Of a stretch of DNA of 64,000 nt, positions 23,270 to 34,715 are shown piece by piece. The position numbers were made by a program, and so were the translations under genes. The notes below the pieces were generated by a model, which ran no database searches, was not told the origin of the DNA, and was given only the letters and a program-made list of their open reading frames with translations. The stretch is from positions 90,885,696 to 90,949,695 of the forward strand of contig OX328124.1 in NCBI GenBank assembly GCA_946811695.1, given 5' to 3'. Position 1 is the stretch's first letter. Each line of letters begins with the position of its first letter. This DNA is from Gonocerus acuteangulatus (lineage: Eukaryota; Arthropoda; Insecta; Hemiptera; Coreidae).

Positions 23270-23594
23270 AAAAAGTGGCAAGAGACAGAGGGGGTCCGTT
23301 GAGGGGAGCAAAGGTCCGTTGTCGAGGCCGAGAGGAGGGAAGAGAGAGAATGCGGGAGGCGAGAGTAAAGGGCGAGGATGAGAGAATGGCAACGGGATGG
23401 CGAACGGGAGGGAGTGAGAGAGAGATGGGAGAGAGACTGGTCCATAGAGGGAGAAAGAGTGAGAGAGAGAGAGACAGAGAGAAAGAGAGAGTGAGAGCGA
23501 AAGGGTCTATCGAACGATGACGTAGTGAGCAGGCGCGAACACACGATGACGTAGCTGGCTGAGTCACACCAGTCCGTCCTTCGCCAGCACAGAG
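23270..23594 (+). promoter_or_regulatory. Candidate host promoter and non-coding first exon
   Basis: This is the most GC/GA-rich stretch of the 23-kb neighbourhood. It contains two CRE-like TGACGTAG sites (23518-23525 and 23547-23554) and an AP-1 site TGAGTCA (23560-23566). Shortly after comes CAGAG followed by GTAAGT at 23595, a perfect splice donor. CRE and AP-1 sites bind bZIP factors such as CREB, Jun and Fos. The GA-rich part (23330-23510) resembles GAGA-type promoter DNA; open frames through it are low complexity. I infer a transcription start near 23560-23580 with a short 5' UTR exon ending at 23594. No downstream exon was identified, and a chance donor cannot be excluded. Confidence 0.4.
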
Positions 23595-23804
23595 GTAAGT
23601 TGTCCTCCCATCTTTAATAGCGTATAGACGTAGATACGTTTCATTTCCGTTCGCAACACATACTCACCTTCCCGTATATTATAAATTGTTCTCACTAACA
23701 CTTCACAAACATCCTATTCACTTGAAAAATGAAGTTTCGTCGAATCGTCTAATACTTGAATAATTTATATGTAAATATACTAATAATATGAACAAAATTC
23801 CATT
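23595..23804. other. Possible start of intron 1
   Basis: Follows the GTAAGT donor. AT-rich, no other feature. Confidence 0.3.
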
Positions 23805-23843
23805 TTTTGGAATGACTATTATTAATAAATAGTCATTCCAAAA
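23805..23843. repeat. Perfect 16-bp hairpin
   Basis: TTTTGGAATGACTATT (23805-23820) pairs with AATAGTCATTCCAAAA (23828-23843) across a 7-nt loop. It is not followed by coding sequence. Confidence 0.85.
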
Positions 23844-23934
23844 TGACTGTTATCATTGTATTATTATTGTATTATAACATTTTATTTGTTCACAAAGAAA
23901 AATCTGAGGTCAAACATATCAAAAACACTTTCTC

Positions 23935-23985
23935 TTTTTAATGACGTTTCGGCTATTTAGCCATTTTCACATTTGAAGAAAATAC
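23935..23985 (-). mobile_element. PLE-tail-like motif (minus)
   Basis: On the minus strand GTGAAAAT is followed by a GGCT-AAAT-AGCC hairpin and then GAAACGTCA. This has the box, hairpin, CGAAAC layout common in Penelope-type termini and resembles the motifs at 25.7 and 25.9 kb. Boundaries are unknown. Confidence 0.4.
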
Positions 23986-25680
23986 AGTAAGATATTTAAT
24001 AAAACTTCCTTATTTCACCTTTACTTCAACATATCAATCCTCTGCCGAAAATATATATATAATTTGAAACTTGTTTTATCTTATAAACAGGATTTTAAAA
24101 CCGTGATTAAAGATTGTAAAAAAGACGTTGCCTTTTTTTGGAGGGGTAAAATATGCTTTACATTATTCATAAATAATTGACATAAGGTTGATATATGTAA
24201 TGTAAAGGTGAAATAAGTGGGTTTGGTGATATCTTAATCCTTTACTACACTTTTGTAGTGTGTATATCTTACTCGTCCTGTGGATTGAGTAACAACAAAT
24301 CTCTCTACAGTGGCTAAGTCCTATTCATATGGATAGCTATTGCAACATGTCAACATCTTAAAACATGTTATATAAAACACTGACACAAGTGTAATACAAA
24401 CGAAATTAACTAAAAATTCTTTAAAATTTCTTTATTCTGTTTATGTATTTATTGATGAGCATCGGCTACCATTGCGATTCCCTCTATATATTTTTTCAAC
24501 ATACATCCAATCTGAAACACAAATATGCCATTGAAATTATACCTATAAGTCCAATTTTACAAATAGTTATACACCTTATACCTTAAAAATATAAGTACTA
24601 AGGAAATAAGTAAGTAAGACAAATGTTGGTTGTATTTTATATTGTGTCGCAGGTTTAGATTTTTTATATCCCTAATTCTTTTGCGAATATGATGACTAGT
24701 GTAATTTATTAGGTTTAATTTTTAATATCAGTCTTCCTAATTATGTGTTCGGATGTAATGCGTGTTTGGCCTATTCGTAGTCACGCAGTAATGATTCCCT
24801 GGATGGGTGCAGAGAGCCAGTCAGTTATAATAATTTGCTAACTAGCTATAATTTATCCGTCAAAGCCTTAAAGAAAAGTTATGGAAATGTAACAGGGACA
24901 CATGAAAAGGCAATACTAAAATACTTGACATAATCAATAGAAATTAGTCAAACAAAAATAATAAAGAAGCTATAACAAAAGAATTATTTTAGCATATAGG
25001 ATATGCGTGTAGTTTTTCTATAATGTTCTTTGTTCAACATTATACAACTAATGTTAAAATATTTGAGAATAATGGCTGACAGATGGAATATTTCAAATAC
25101 AAAGAAATAATTTCACAATATCTTAAATTGCTTAATAATTAAAACGACCGAAATCTGCCTCGACTAGTAAAATATTTTATTTGTTTCTGTTTCGAATCCA
25201 ACGGAAATTCGACCCTTAAAGCATGGAATATAAAATATTGTCTAGATAATTTATGTTAGCAGTGTTGACATTTTTAGTTTATATTTCAATCTTCTCCACA
25301 TCTAAGATCCTTATAACTTTATTATTTAGTAATTAAAAATCAAATGCTTTTCCAGAACCACGTTCCTCTTCCATTATAACATTTTATTTGAAAAGAAGAT
25401 TTTTTTTAAAAAGTTTTCAGTTTATTTTTTACAATATAATGAAGGTTGTATACAATATATTGCTATTTCAATAAATTTATTGTAATAACCTTGTTTTTTT
25501 AGTTAAATAAATATAAAGAGAGAAAATAGTATGAGAAAAGGATTTACTTATTGCAGAGCTAAAATAATTATGAAAATAAGACGGAACAACTTATTTTCAC
25601 TCAGCATACAACTTTATGTAACTCCACTCATGTTTAAATTTAATAATTTCATCCGGATTATTATTATATACATTATTATT
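23986..25680. other. AT-rich intergenic or intronic
   Basis: No gene recognised. Confidence 0.5.
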
Positions 25681-25985
25681 ATTTTTTTATATATTTTTAA
25701 TCCGTATATTATTATTAGCACTAAGCCCTGAAAAAGCTGAAACGTTTAAATAAAAGCATATTTTGATTTTAAAATTTACATTAATGTAGTTAAAATTTAA
25801 TTCTTTATTTTTAATCCTGTCACTAATTTTTGCTCATATTATCATCTGTTATTATTAATTATTGACTTAATATTTTTTATATATGGGTATTAGCACTTTT
25901 TTCTGTACATTTTTATAGCTCTGATGAAATTCAAACCGAAACGTTAGCTTTAAAAACACATTTTATCTTTGTCCATAAATTTAAA
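25681..25985 (+). mobile_element. Two tandem PLE-tail-like units
   Basis: Unit 1 has CCCTGAAAAAGCTGAAACGT ending at about 25745. Unit 2 has CTGATGA at 25921-25927 and CGAAAC at 25937-25942, followed by GTTAGC. Both are preceded by TTTTTTATATAT and ATTAGCAC blocks and followed by TTTAAA with an A/T-rich tail, so they look like a direct duplication. CTGATGA plus CGAAAC are exact hammerhead core boxes in unit 2, but the bases between them do not make a stable stem. Confidence 0.45.
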
Positions 25986-27615
25986 ATGTAGCTATATCAA
26001 CTGTTATTTCCTGACATGTGGTTTTTTATGGTCAACGATTTCTTAGGAATTGTCTATGAATTGCAAATATTGAAGCTCCATTTGTAAAATAATGATTCGA
26101 TGATAGATGACAAGGTTTATCCGGTTGCCCCTAATCTTTGGAGGATATGAATATCGTTTAAAGTACTGACTGTGCACATCTCGATATATTTCAATTATAT
26201 GTTTTTCGGATGAAACTTTCTGTCATGGTCAGTGAGGAAACTAAAACGGGGAAGAATCAATCACCGTCCTTCCTACTTCTGACAGGTCGCTTCCTAATTG
26301 AAGACGACTAATAGACATTGAGGCCCGATTCCTACCGACTGGCTTGGAAGAATCGATCTATAGAAGTCGATATGCAGTATTTTCGACTCAAGAAGACAGT
26401 AGGATGGGCAATTTGAGGAAAGTTTTTTAATTACAGATGATTTAGTTTTTCCTTGTAATCTCTCCTGGCTGAGATTTCTCGAGGAAAATGAAGGGGGGGG
26501 GCTTTAGGAGGAATTTAATTTTAATTATCTTCCTCTTTCCCTGCCAATCCCCGCCCACTTGAAGGCTTCTCCCGCCATTTCCTCAAGTCCTCAAAATTTA
26601 TTTAATTTATTCACGCAATGTTTATTTAAATCATCTGTTTATGATTCTATATACAATAGCACTAATGTTTAAAAAAAAAAAATCAACATAAAATTGTCTA
26701 GTCCCCATAACATATCCTTTGACGCTCAGAAACTATTACTAGTCTGATCACTATACAGTCAATATATAAGAAATATTCTACAATACATCAAACACATAAC
26801 TCTGTTAATATAATTTAACAATAAGAATATTTATAAGCATCAGTGTTCTGAATTTGCTGAAATTTTAATTTTAAAATTAATGCTATTGGTTTTAATATGT
26901 TCTCTTAATGCTTCACATATTTTACTTAAAAAACGACATATATATTTATTATAAAAATAAAAAATAATATTCACTTTATAATTTCATCATTATCATGCTT
27001 TTTTTAACATTACTGCCAGGCTTACACTCTGCATTCCTTATATCCTTTTTTTCTATTAGAATTCATAGATACATTTTTCATAGGGCGATGGCTCAACGTT
27101 TCTATGCCTAAATATACTTATTATAATTGTCTCTAGTTGATTTGGAATAATGAACGATTAATTTATTACAGTGATAAAATTACAGTCACTACAGATCTTA
27201 GTTAGTTTCATTATAATAGAAAAAAATATATAATAAAATCGTGACGTACAATAATTTATTAATTTTCTTGAGTCCTCCAACTTTGGTGATGGTCTCTTTT
27301 AACAGTTTTATGGCATTAAAAAACAGATCCAGTCCGAAATATGTAACTAATTACAATATTTTTAATAAATCGTAAAAGCAAAAAAAAATGTTAAATAAGA
27401 TAGTACAAATATAATTACTTCAAAATAATTAATATAAATACTAAAAGAAAAGTTATTAGTTACTTTTATTAGACAGCAAGCGTAACCAATGTAAATTAAA
27501 TACCTATTTTTCGCCCAGTTGTGGGCTCTAAAATCAAATAAATTCCTATTTTAGTTTTTAACGTAACAAAATTCATTTTCACATATCATAGTTTTGGCCG
27601 TTCGAGAAAAATTTG
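25986..27615. other. Intergenic; GC-richer unique patch 26100-26590
   Basis: Contains a G9 run near 26491 and a CCCCGCCCAC word near 26550. Could be regulatory; no exon supported. Confidence 0.4.
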
Positions 27616-27619
27616 TTAA

Positions 27620-28604
27620 CCCTTTGATGCATGATTTTTTCTTTCCGCATAAAAAAAATCTGAGAGGTAGAAATAGGCGTCAGGATAATGGGAAAAATAT
27701 AGAAAAAAATTCATCGATTTTTTTGTCGATAAATTTATGAAAAACTGAAAGATGCCTGTAGGCATCATTATGCATATGGGGAGGAATGTTTTTGTGAATG
27801 AACATGTATAAGCATTCACATTTATTGAAACATATAAAGAATTTATGAGTTTAAGTTAAAAAGAACTCTCTTCTCTTTTCATCAAACTCACAAATGGTAA
27901 TCCTTGAAACATGATTTGCCTTTAGTTAAACACAAATAAAGTTCACATTTATCACAGTAGCCACCATTTATCACAGTAACCACAAGTTTGGTTCTTGCAG
28001 TTTTCCATCCTGCATCTCATCTTCAGAGATACATCAGGCAGTACATCCTCAAACAAATAATTCAAATCTGAGAAGAGATCGTCGCCATTTACCTCTAAAA
28101 CATTGGCAGAAAATACGCGAAGGTTCAGAAAGAACATTGTCGTCGACATCTTCATCATCCTCACTATCATCTGGTGCTGTGATTATATGAAAAATCTGTT
28201 TCTCCTCTCCCGATTATCGATCAGATAATGGGATCCAACGCTCGGACCTCAGTACCAGATGCACGATGGTGCCCACAGGAAAAATTGGCTCAAAAAAAAT
28301 AAAACTCCAATAAAACAAACTTTCACTAGTACTAAGGAGTACAATTTTTTTTTAGGTCAGAATGGACGATTTTAATAGTATTGTGGCCTTGCGAAACGGG
28401 TCCCCTCGGACACTCCTGGTTTTGTCAACATTAACTTGTTTATTCCTTCTTGGGAAAAAAGTAAAATGTTCAAAAACCTTCCAGTCCCTTTGACACTTGT
28501 TGGTGCTTACAGGAAACGAAATATAACTTGAAAACACTGGAAATGGTGCTCTGGGATTGTAAAATATAATATGATGCCTGCAGGCATCACGATGCAACAA
28601 AGGG
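27620..28604 (-). mobile_element. Internally deleted piggyBac-like transposon
   Basis: TTAA flanks both ends exactly (27616-27619 and 28605-28608). Termini start CCCTTTGATGCATGA on the left and, reverse complemented, CCCTTTGTTGCATCG on the right. The near-palindromes GATGCCTGTAGGCATC (about 27752) and GATGCCTGCAGGCATC (about 28573) lie near the two ends. At 985 bp it is well short of a full piggyBac element of about 2.4 kb. The catalytic middle of the transposase is missing, leaving an N-terminal acidic piece joined to the C-terminal cysteine-rich tail on the minus strand. Confidence 0.85.
27888..28200 (-). pseudogene. piggyBac transposase remnant (N-terminal acidic + C-terminal Cys-rich)
   Basis: The minus strand has an acidic run (DDSEDDEDVDDN, about 28138-28176), typical of piggyBac transposase N-termini. 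This is followed within 40 codons by RCRMENCKNQTCGYCDK, the start of the C-terminal Cys-rich domain. The domain's second half (KCELYLCLTKGKSCF to stop at 27888-27890) is in another frame. The cause is visible: a 19-bp tandem duplication (27946-27964 and 27965-27983). The DDD catalytic core is absent, so the product could not transpose the element. Confidence 0.75.
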
Positions 28605-28608
28605 TTAA

Positions 28609-30038
28609 ACCTAAAGGAAAGCCAAGACTATTGTTATTTAGCTCAAGTCCGTGAATAAGAAACCTAGAAAACTCGTTCTTTAGTATGAACTCTCAAGAGA
28701 AAATATAGTAACTATACAGTCCTATATTTTATTTATAATTCTAATACTCAATTAGAATAGGATGATAACTCATTTCATTGATAGACCCAATGAGTCAAAA
28801 TCTCGACTAAGGCGTTACTTTTCATGATTCCGCTCTAGAAAACTAATTTAATTAAATCATATCACTTTCTTAAAAACTATAGTTATAGTACATGATGGTA
28901 ATGAAAAATGTTGTTTTTAGAGACGAAAGTCTGAAATAACTGATAAAAAAACTGAATGAAACAATTATTAAATGTGTTAATCAAATAGGAAAACTAAGGA
29001 AACTGAAGTATGGAAAACATTAAAAAAATAGTCCCGTTTGCTATTAAAAGGGGTTTTACTTTTAGTTATTATCATTATTATTCGCTTAGCTTAATCAGTT
29101 CACTAAGTTCTTCAATAAATTTGCCTTCGTTTATTTTTTTTTAAATAATTAAGCTTTTAAATGATATTATCATTTTATTTTATATTTACGTTGTTATTTA
29201 TTATCTTACCTAACATTGATTGCTGAATTATTTAGCCGAATCAGATAAATCGACGAAAATATGAGAAATTCATAGTAAAAGAAATTATTAATTTGATGTA
29301 CTATTTATGTGTGAAGGGAAATTGAATAAGAGATTTTAATTTAAATACTACCAGGCCATAGACTAAAATGAATTTAATAATTTTGTCCATTTTAATTAAT
29401 TTGGCAAATATTCCAACCCTTTAAAACCAACAATTGTTATCACAATAGTTTCTCCACTAAAATTGCTTAATCATGTGTTAAAAATGAAACAATTCTCTGA
29501 TGCAATCGTTTCTCCCTTTATTTTTGGTTTATTTGTTTTATTCCCGATCTTCCCAGCTGCCATTTACCCTCTCTTCAACATGAACTCACAATCGAGACTG
29601 AGTGTTTTTATTTTCCTTACATTGTCTTGAAACTGTGAGCTACGAAAAATACCCTGAGATAAAATTTAAAAAAATATATATATTTCTAAAATATGGTGTT
29701 TAGTACTCATAATCACAAATAGAAACAGCACAAATAAAATTCAGAAATATTGACGGAATAATAAGTGAATTACCATAAAGAAGTCTGAATTTTAGAGCAA
29801 ATAGGGCCTAATAAGCCCATTTTAACCCGATTTTGTCACTTTTAGTTTAAGATTATCCTTTTAGGTAATTCTTTTCCTTAGATCTTTTAACGTACCAGGC
29901 AGAAAATAAGCAATATAAGAATATTATAAAACTTACAATAACTTAACTGTAACTTAAATAAAAATTTTATATGTTGAATGATAATAAGAAAATAAAGCTT
30001 TATTTGGGTTTTAATGGGAGGAACCGCGCTGAACTTAC
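28609..30038. other. AT-rich intergenic or intronic
   Basis: No gene or repeat recognised. Confidence 0.5.
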
Positions 30039-30107
30039 CGTATATCCTACTCTATACGTCCCTTATACCGACCATGATGGAGGACCCAGGATAAAGTAAT
30101 TTGATGC
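30039..30107 (-). other. Candidate 69-nt non-coding exon (minus)
   Basis: On the minus strand a TTCATCTTTTGTAG acceptor precedes 30107, and a GTAAGT donor starts at 30038. All three frames contain a stop, so it would have to be untranslated. Evidence is only the paired splice signals. Confidence 0.2.
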
Positions 30108-32756
30108 CTACAAAAGATGAACATTAAGGCTATTCAATATATACTTTCCACCTTATAAAATACTTCACATCCTGTCTCTCCCACCCTTTTGCCGTCCATT
30201 TAACAAGGTATATCATATTACATAAGCTGTACAGATTCATTACACATGAATTATAACATGTACTAAACGCAGTACATTCATTTACCAAAGAACAATCTTT
30301 TTAATAAACATATTACATAAAAAATAAATGTTGATAATAATGAAATTTAATAATTTTATGTTTAGTTTATCATAAATAACTAATTTATTATATTTAACTT
30401 AAAACGAGATTATTTTTTAACGAGGATTTTTCCTTCTCTTAAACGTTGCTCAAAATATGTAGTACACTTTCCACATTAATTATTTTGAAAACGCCCTATG
30501 AATAATATAAACTTCAGGACTATCATAATTAAAAATTGATACTCCAATTAATCTAAGTAATTTTTAACCAAATAAAATGGTAATATTTAAAAAAAAATAT
30601 ATATTTTTAGAAAAAGATGATGATAACTGAGTAGACAGCCTATGGAGACCTGATAGTACCTATTCGGCCCACGAAACTTACACATTATTATTCCGTGTAA
30701 TGATTTACCTCTTAAAATACTAAAAATAAAAATAAAGAAAACCAAAAACAACCCAATTGAAATAAACAAATAGATCGTACTTATACAATAATCATTATCG
30801 AGGATCCATTTATATTAGAAGTTAAGTTTAAAAAATCATGAAAAGTAATTAAGTGATGCCGGTACCAATAATTTCAGTTTAGTGGTTCAATATTTCATAC
30901 CTATTACACGATATTAAAATAACGTACAAACAAGATCGACTGTTTTACGTTGGCCATTCTTTGTTTATTATTATAATTTTCATTATTAGCTTCCGTCTTA
31001 TAGAACTACATTTTAAACAGTTGATGATTTGATTAATGTTTTGCATGTCTCTTGTCGCAGTTAAATATAGTGTTGACTTCCCAGTTATTCTCTTTTTCTT
31101 CTCTTGTCCAATTTAAAAGTGAGTTGAGATATGATTAAGCTTGAGTGTGTTTTTATAATTCATTTTAATGCATTTATATAGATGTCGTCCTTTCTTTAAA
31201 AAAATACAATATTAGAAGAGCTATTGGAAATTAGAATTTTTAGAACTATCTTATAGAACCATCTTACCGTGTCACCGAAATTAAACAAAATTAGAAATAG
31301 GTTTTCAAAAACATCAATTTGCTTAACTTCTTGAATTATATGCATATTTTTGTGAGAATACATACATGAATCTTGTGGATATTATTATTATTGATTGTAA
31401 CAATTAATTTAAACATTTAAATAAATTTTAGGCTCAAAATATTTTATGGCCACTAGTTTTAAAAGTTTTTGTTTTTTATTTCTTCATTATCGCTATTAAA
31501 ACTAAGATGCTATATGTTTTATTTATTTTTAATAATCGCCCTATTTTCCCGTTAATTATTTAATATTATGATTTCTTTAAATTAATATAACTAAGGTTTT
31601 GAAGTTGTAATACCATCTTCATTTGTACTAAAATGTTTATTCTTTTAGCAAAAAGCTTTAATAAAATATACTTTGCACCAATGATGACCGTATAATTGTA
31701 GTACCTCCTACTTATCGACTTGTATTATAAAAAAGCTGAAAATAAGGAATCAATACAAGAAGCTTTGGTGAGCCTATAACTCGAAGACCAGTGGTAAATG
31801 TTTATAAGTCGTTGTGAAGGGTTCTTGATCCCCTTGGTCTGCTCCTTCTTTATGCCTGACCAACTCCATTCCCCTTCTCCCACTTCTTGGCTTTATTTAA
31901 AACTTACTTCTTTAAATCTTTATCTTTTTAATCTACATTAATCCGAATTCATTCGGGAAATTAGACGTGCAGATCATTTCCAAAGATCTTATCCGCAATT
32001 GATATTTCATAAAATATTATTATAATATCATCGTGTGTCAAAGAATCTTAGATTAAAGTTTTTCAACTCTACATGTTCCGGAAATTTCAGAGCCAATTAT
32101 CTAATGGAACTATTTTTTTTATGTCGATATGTGGACTTTATCAATTTTTTACAGCAACTTTTGCCGTTTTGTTTTTATTTCCTGATACAACAATAGTCTA
32201 ATTACAATGTATGAATGACTCAAACAACCATTATATGTTAAATAGTAACCACCATAACATATCAGGACCTTGGAAGAGAAAGAGCAAATCACGAATTCCA
32301 GATGTCGGAAATCGAGGTTAAAGTTGTATAAGTGCTTCAGAATAGCAAGGGCGAATGCATACTTTATTGAACGCTGATTCACAAATCTCATTGAAAAGTA
32401 TGCAATTGAATGTAAGGTTTTAATTATAATTTATACGAATGATTTATGGGTAACAAAATACTAGGAGGGTAGTTTCTGAAAACGCCCTTGAAATCGGACA
32501 TTGAATTCTTCATAGATGATGGTGCTATTCGCTTTAACTTAAAACTCTGACATAACTAAAGATGAACCAGAGAATCAACGCGAAGCGTTTTGTTATCTAT
32601 ATCTTTCTGACTCAGAAAATAAAATTAAATAAAAGTCAATTTTTGTGATTCGCCCTTTGTTCCAATTAACGCGTAATTCTATTATTTTCTATAATCTATA
32701 AATTAATCAGTGATACCCTTTTCTCGAAACATGACCAGGACTACGCAGTGAAAATA
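30108..32756. other. AT-rich intergenic or intronic
   Basis: No open frame with recognisable similarity and no clear repeat terminus. Confidence 0.5.
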
Positions 32757-32781
32757 ATACATATATACGTGTATATATATA

Positions 32782-32813
<32 letters not shown>

Positions 32814-32814
32814 C

Positions 32815-32849
<35 letters not shown>

Positions 32850-32873
32850 CATACATACATACATACATACATA
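32757..32873. repeat. (TA)n followed by (CATA)n
   Basis: About 90 bp of TA with ACGTAT interruptions, then about seven CATA units. Confidence 0.95.
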
Positions 32874-33102
32874 CTTACATATGTATACTTATATGTATAC
32901 TGACTTTATACGAGACTAGTTGTGAGTATAGACGTCCAACCATCACATTGACTCTGGAGGTTATCCGTGTTGATGGATTGAGAGCCACCGAGCTAGAATG
33001 GCACAGGATATATCTGTTCGGTAATCCTCTTTGCAGGCTAACATCCCCGTGATAGCAGTTCTATTATGCATGTCTTTACTGATAAACGCAAAAGGTCCTT
33101 AA
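32874..33102. other. Intergenic
   Basis: Nothing recognised. Confidence 0.5.
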
Positions 33103-33345
33103 GGTGCGTTTACATCTGATAGTTATTGCAGAATATTTATGAGAGACAGACATTGTGAATAATGTAAAGTGCGAACAATTTCCGTCTGAGAGATATATAT
33201 TTCTATCACAAGCTATAAGTGTCGACACCTCTATACCATCAGATGTAAACTACGAATAAAAAAAAAATTTAATATCATTGATAAATTTTTTGACTACTAG
33301 CTGTAGTGTCGACACTTCTATATCACTTACAGATGTATACACTGA
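33103..33345. mobile_element. Possible MITE with GTTTACATCTGAT inverted ends
   Basis: GCGTTTACATCTGATAG (from about 33104) faces ATCAGATGTAAACTACG (about 33238-33255). A second, diverged copy of the right part (AGTGTCGACACTTCTATATC to CAGATGTATAC) follows at 33305-33340. A TGCGTTTACA start is seen in some hAT-type MITEs. Flanking duplications were not resolved. Confidence 0.35.
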
Positions 33346-33579
33346 TTATTTCCGAGTTGCAACATATCCAACATACATTGCGGAAGTTGAGTATTCGTCT
33401 ACTTTTCTTGTGCATCACGGGTGACAGTCCGAATCGCTGGAACTTCGCCATCTCAGCATGTTTCCGATCTTGATTATTTCCACATCGAAGTAACCCTACG
33501 ATGTGGGAGTTTATTGTGTATTCTGCACATCCCATGCATTTTATGCATTTATGTGCGACTGTTACAGTTTTTAGTTTTT

Positions 33580-34715
33580 CTTTTTTTTTTCAATAATATA
33601 ACAATAAATGATTTGATAAGAAAAATACGAAACAAAACAATAATACAATAAGACTTAACTACAATGTGTCTTAATGCAGACACTTAAATAACAAGACAAT
33701 GCTTTTCTTTCCTGTCTCTATAGCTTTGCTTCCTCTCTCAGCTCAGATATCCTCTTAGCAAAACGTTTTAGAAAGAAAATATGGTTTTGATAAAGGGCTT
33801 TTGGGCTTATGGGCCAATTTGTTAGGTGTTTTTGCATTTCTCGTCGTATGTGTGCTGTCTGTCTACAGTCGTATATTAGATGTGTGTAGGTTTGTTCGGT
33901 GTAATGATCGCAGAGACAAGTGTTTGAGTCTGTCAGTTTAAATCTATGTAAGTACGAGTTAGTGTTTCCGTGGCCAGTCAGAAGTTGCGTCAGTGTAAAC
34001 GTTAAATCTGTTGTTTTGTTGTCAATGTTGATGTGAGGAATGAACAGTTTTAGATGTGATCCTTTATCTGTTTGATCCCACCTCTGCTGCCATTTTTTGA
34101 TGCTTATGTCCCTTAACAAATGCTCCAAACTATTTTTTGATATTTTGTTGTAGCATGGCTCAATATATTGACTTTTTTATGCACTTTTAGCCTGAAAGTG
34201 AGCTATTTCGTTACCTATGACGCCCGCATGTGCTTTGACCCAATTAAAATAAATATTTATTTCTTTGTCTTTTAATATTTTCAAATAATTTCTAATATTT
34301 TCTATAAGTAAGTCGTGATTTTTGTGGTTTGTTTGTTTGTTTATGAGTACTTGACTGTCAGTGTTAATTTGTATGTTTGTGTTTGGAAGAATATTGGACT
34401 GAAGAAGGTATGAGAGTGCCTTTAATACTGCCATTGTCTCGGCCTGATTATTACTACAAAGTTTCCCTAGCTTTATTTTTCTACATTCTATCAGGTTATC
34501 TGTATTGTCGCCTGCAAGGACTATAAAGGCACAGCCCACGTCCTCCCCGTCCTTACTCCCGTCTGTGTATACTGTGTATGTGAAGTCTAAGTCTTCAGTA
34601 TTCATATTAATTTCAGGTACAAGTGCTGGGTGTTTCCAGTTAGTGAAGTGTACAGAATATTCAACGTCGTCAGTATTAATTTCGTCAATATTGTGTTTTT
34701 CATTCAGTATCCGAT
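33580..34715 (-). mobile_element. 5'-truncated RNase H-type LINE
   Basis: Minus-strand element with an A-rich tail (T-rich plus strand at about 33575-33591), a short 3' UTR, a C-terminal knuckle and an RNase H domain. It is truncated upstream of RNase H near 34715; reverse transcriptase and endonuclease are absent. A decayed relative lies at 21970-22210 on the plus strand. RNase H after RT is typical of the I superfamily of non-LTR retrotransposons. Confidence 0.8.
33718..34605 (-). pseudogene. LINE RNase H + C-terminal domain, interrupted
   Basis: From 34605 downward the protein starts in RNase H: YTDGSK (first Asp), NQAETMA (Glu), INTDSQ (second Asp), then KAHAGVIGNEIAHFQAK. The last catalytic Asp of the DEDD set should be in NEIAD but is His (codon at 34198-34200). 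An in-frame TAA follows at 34177-34179. The same frame then continues without other stops to 33718 through KKWQQRWDQ, LTQLLTGHG and the knuckle CLCDHYTEQTYTHLIYDC. The stop plus the Asp-to-His change make this a dead copy. Upstream of 34605 the frame is open to about 34715, so the listed Met is not a natural start. Confidence 0.8.

Noticed and set aside
23126..23567. Several overlapping open frames on both strands
   Set aside because: Serine/leucine- or arginine/glutamate-rich low-complexity translations of a GA/CT-rich tract; kept only as promoter/first-exon candidate.
25921..25945. Functional hammerhead ribozyme
   Set aside because: Core boxes are exact but the intervening bases form no stable stem II; kept only as a PLE-tail-like motif.
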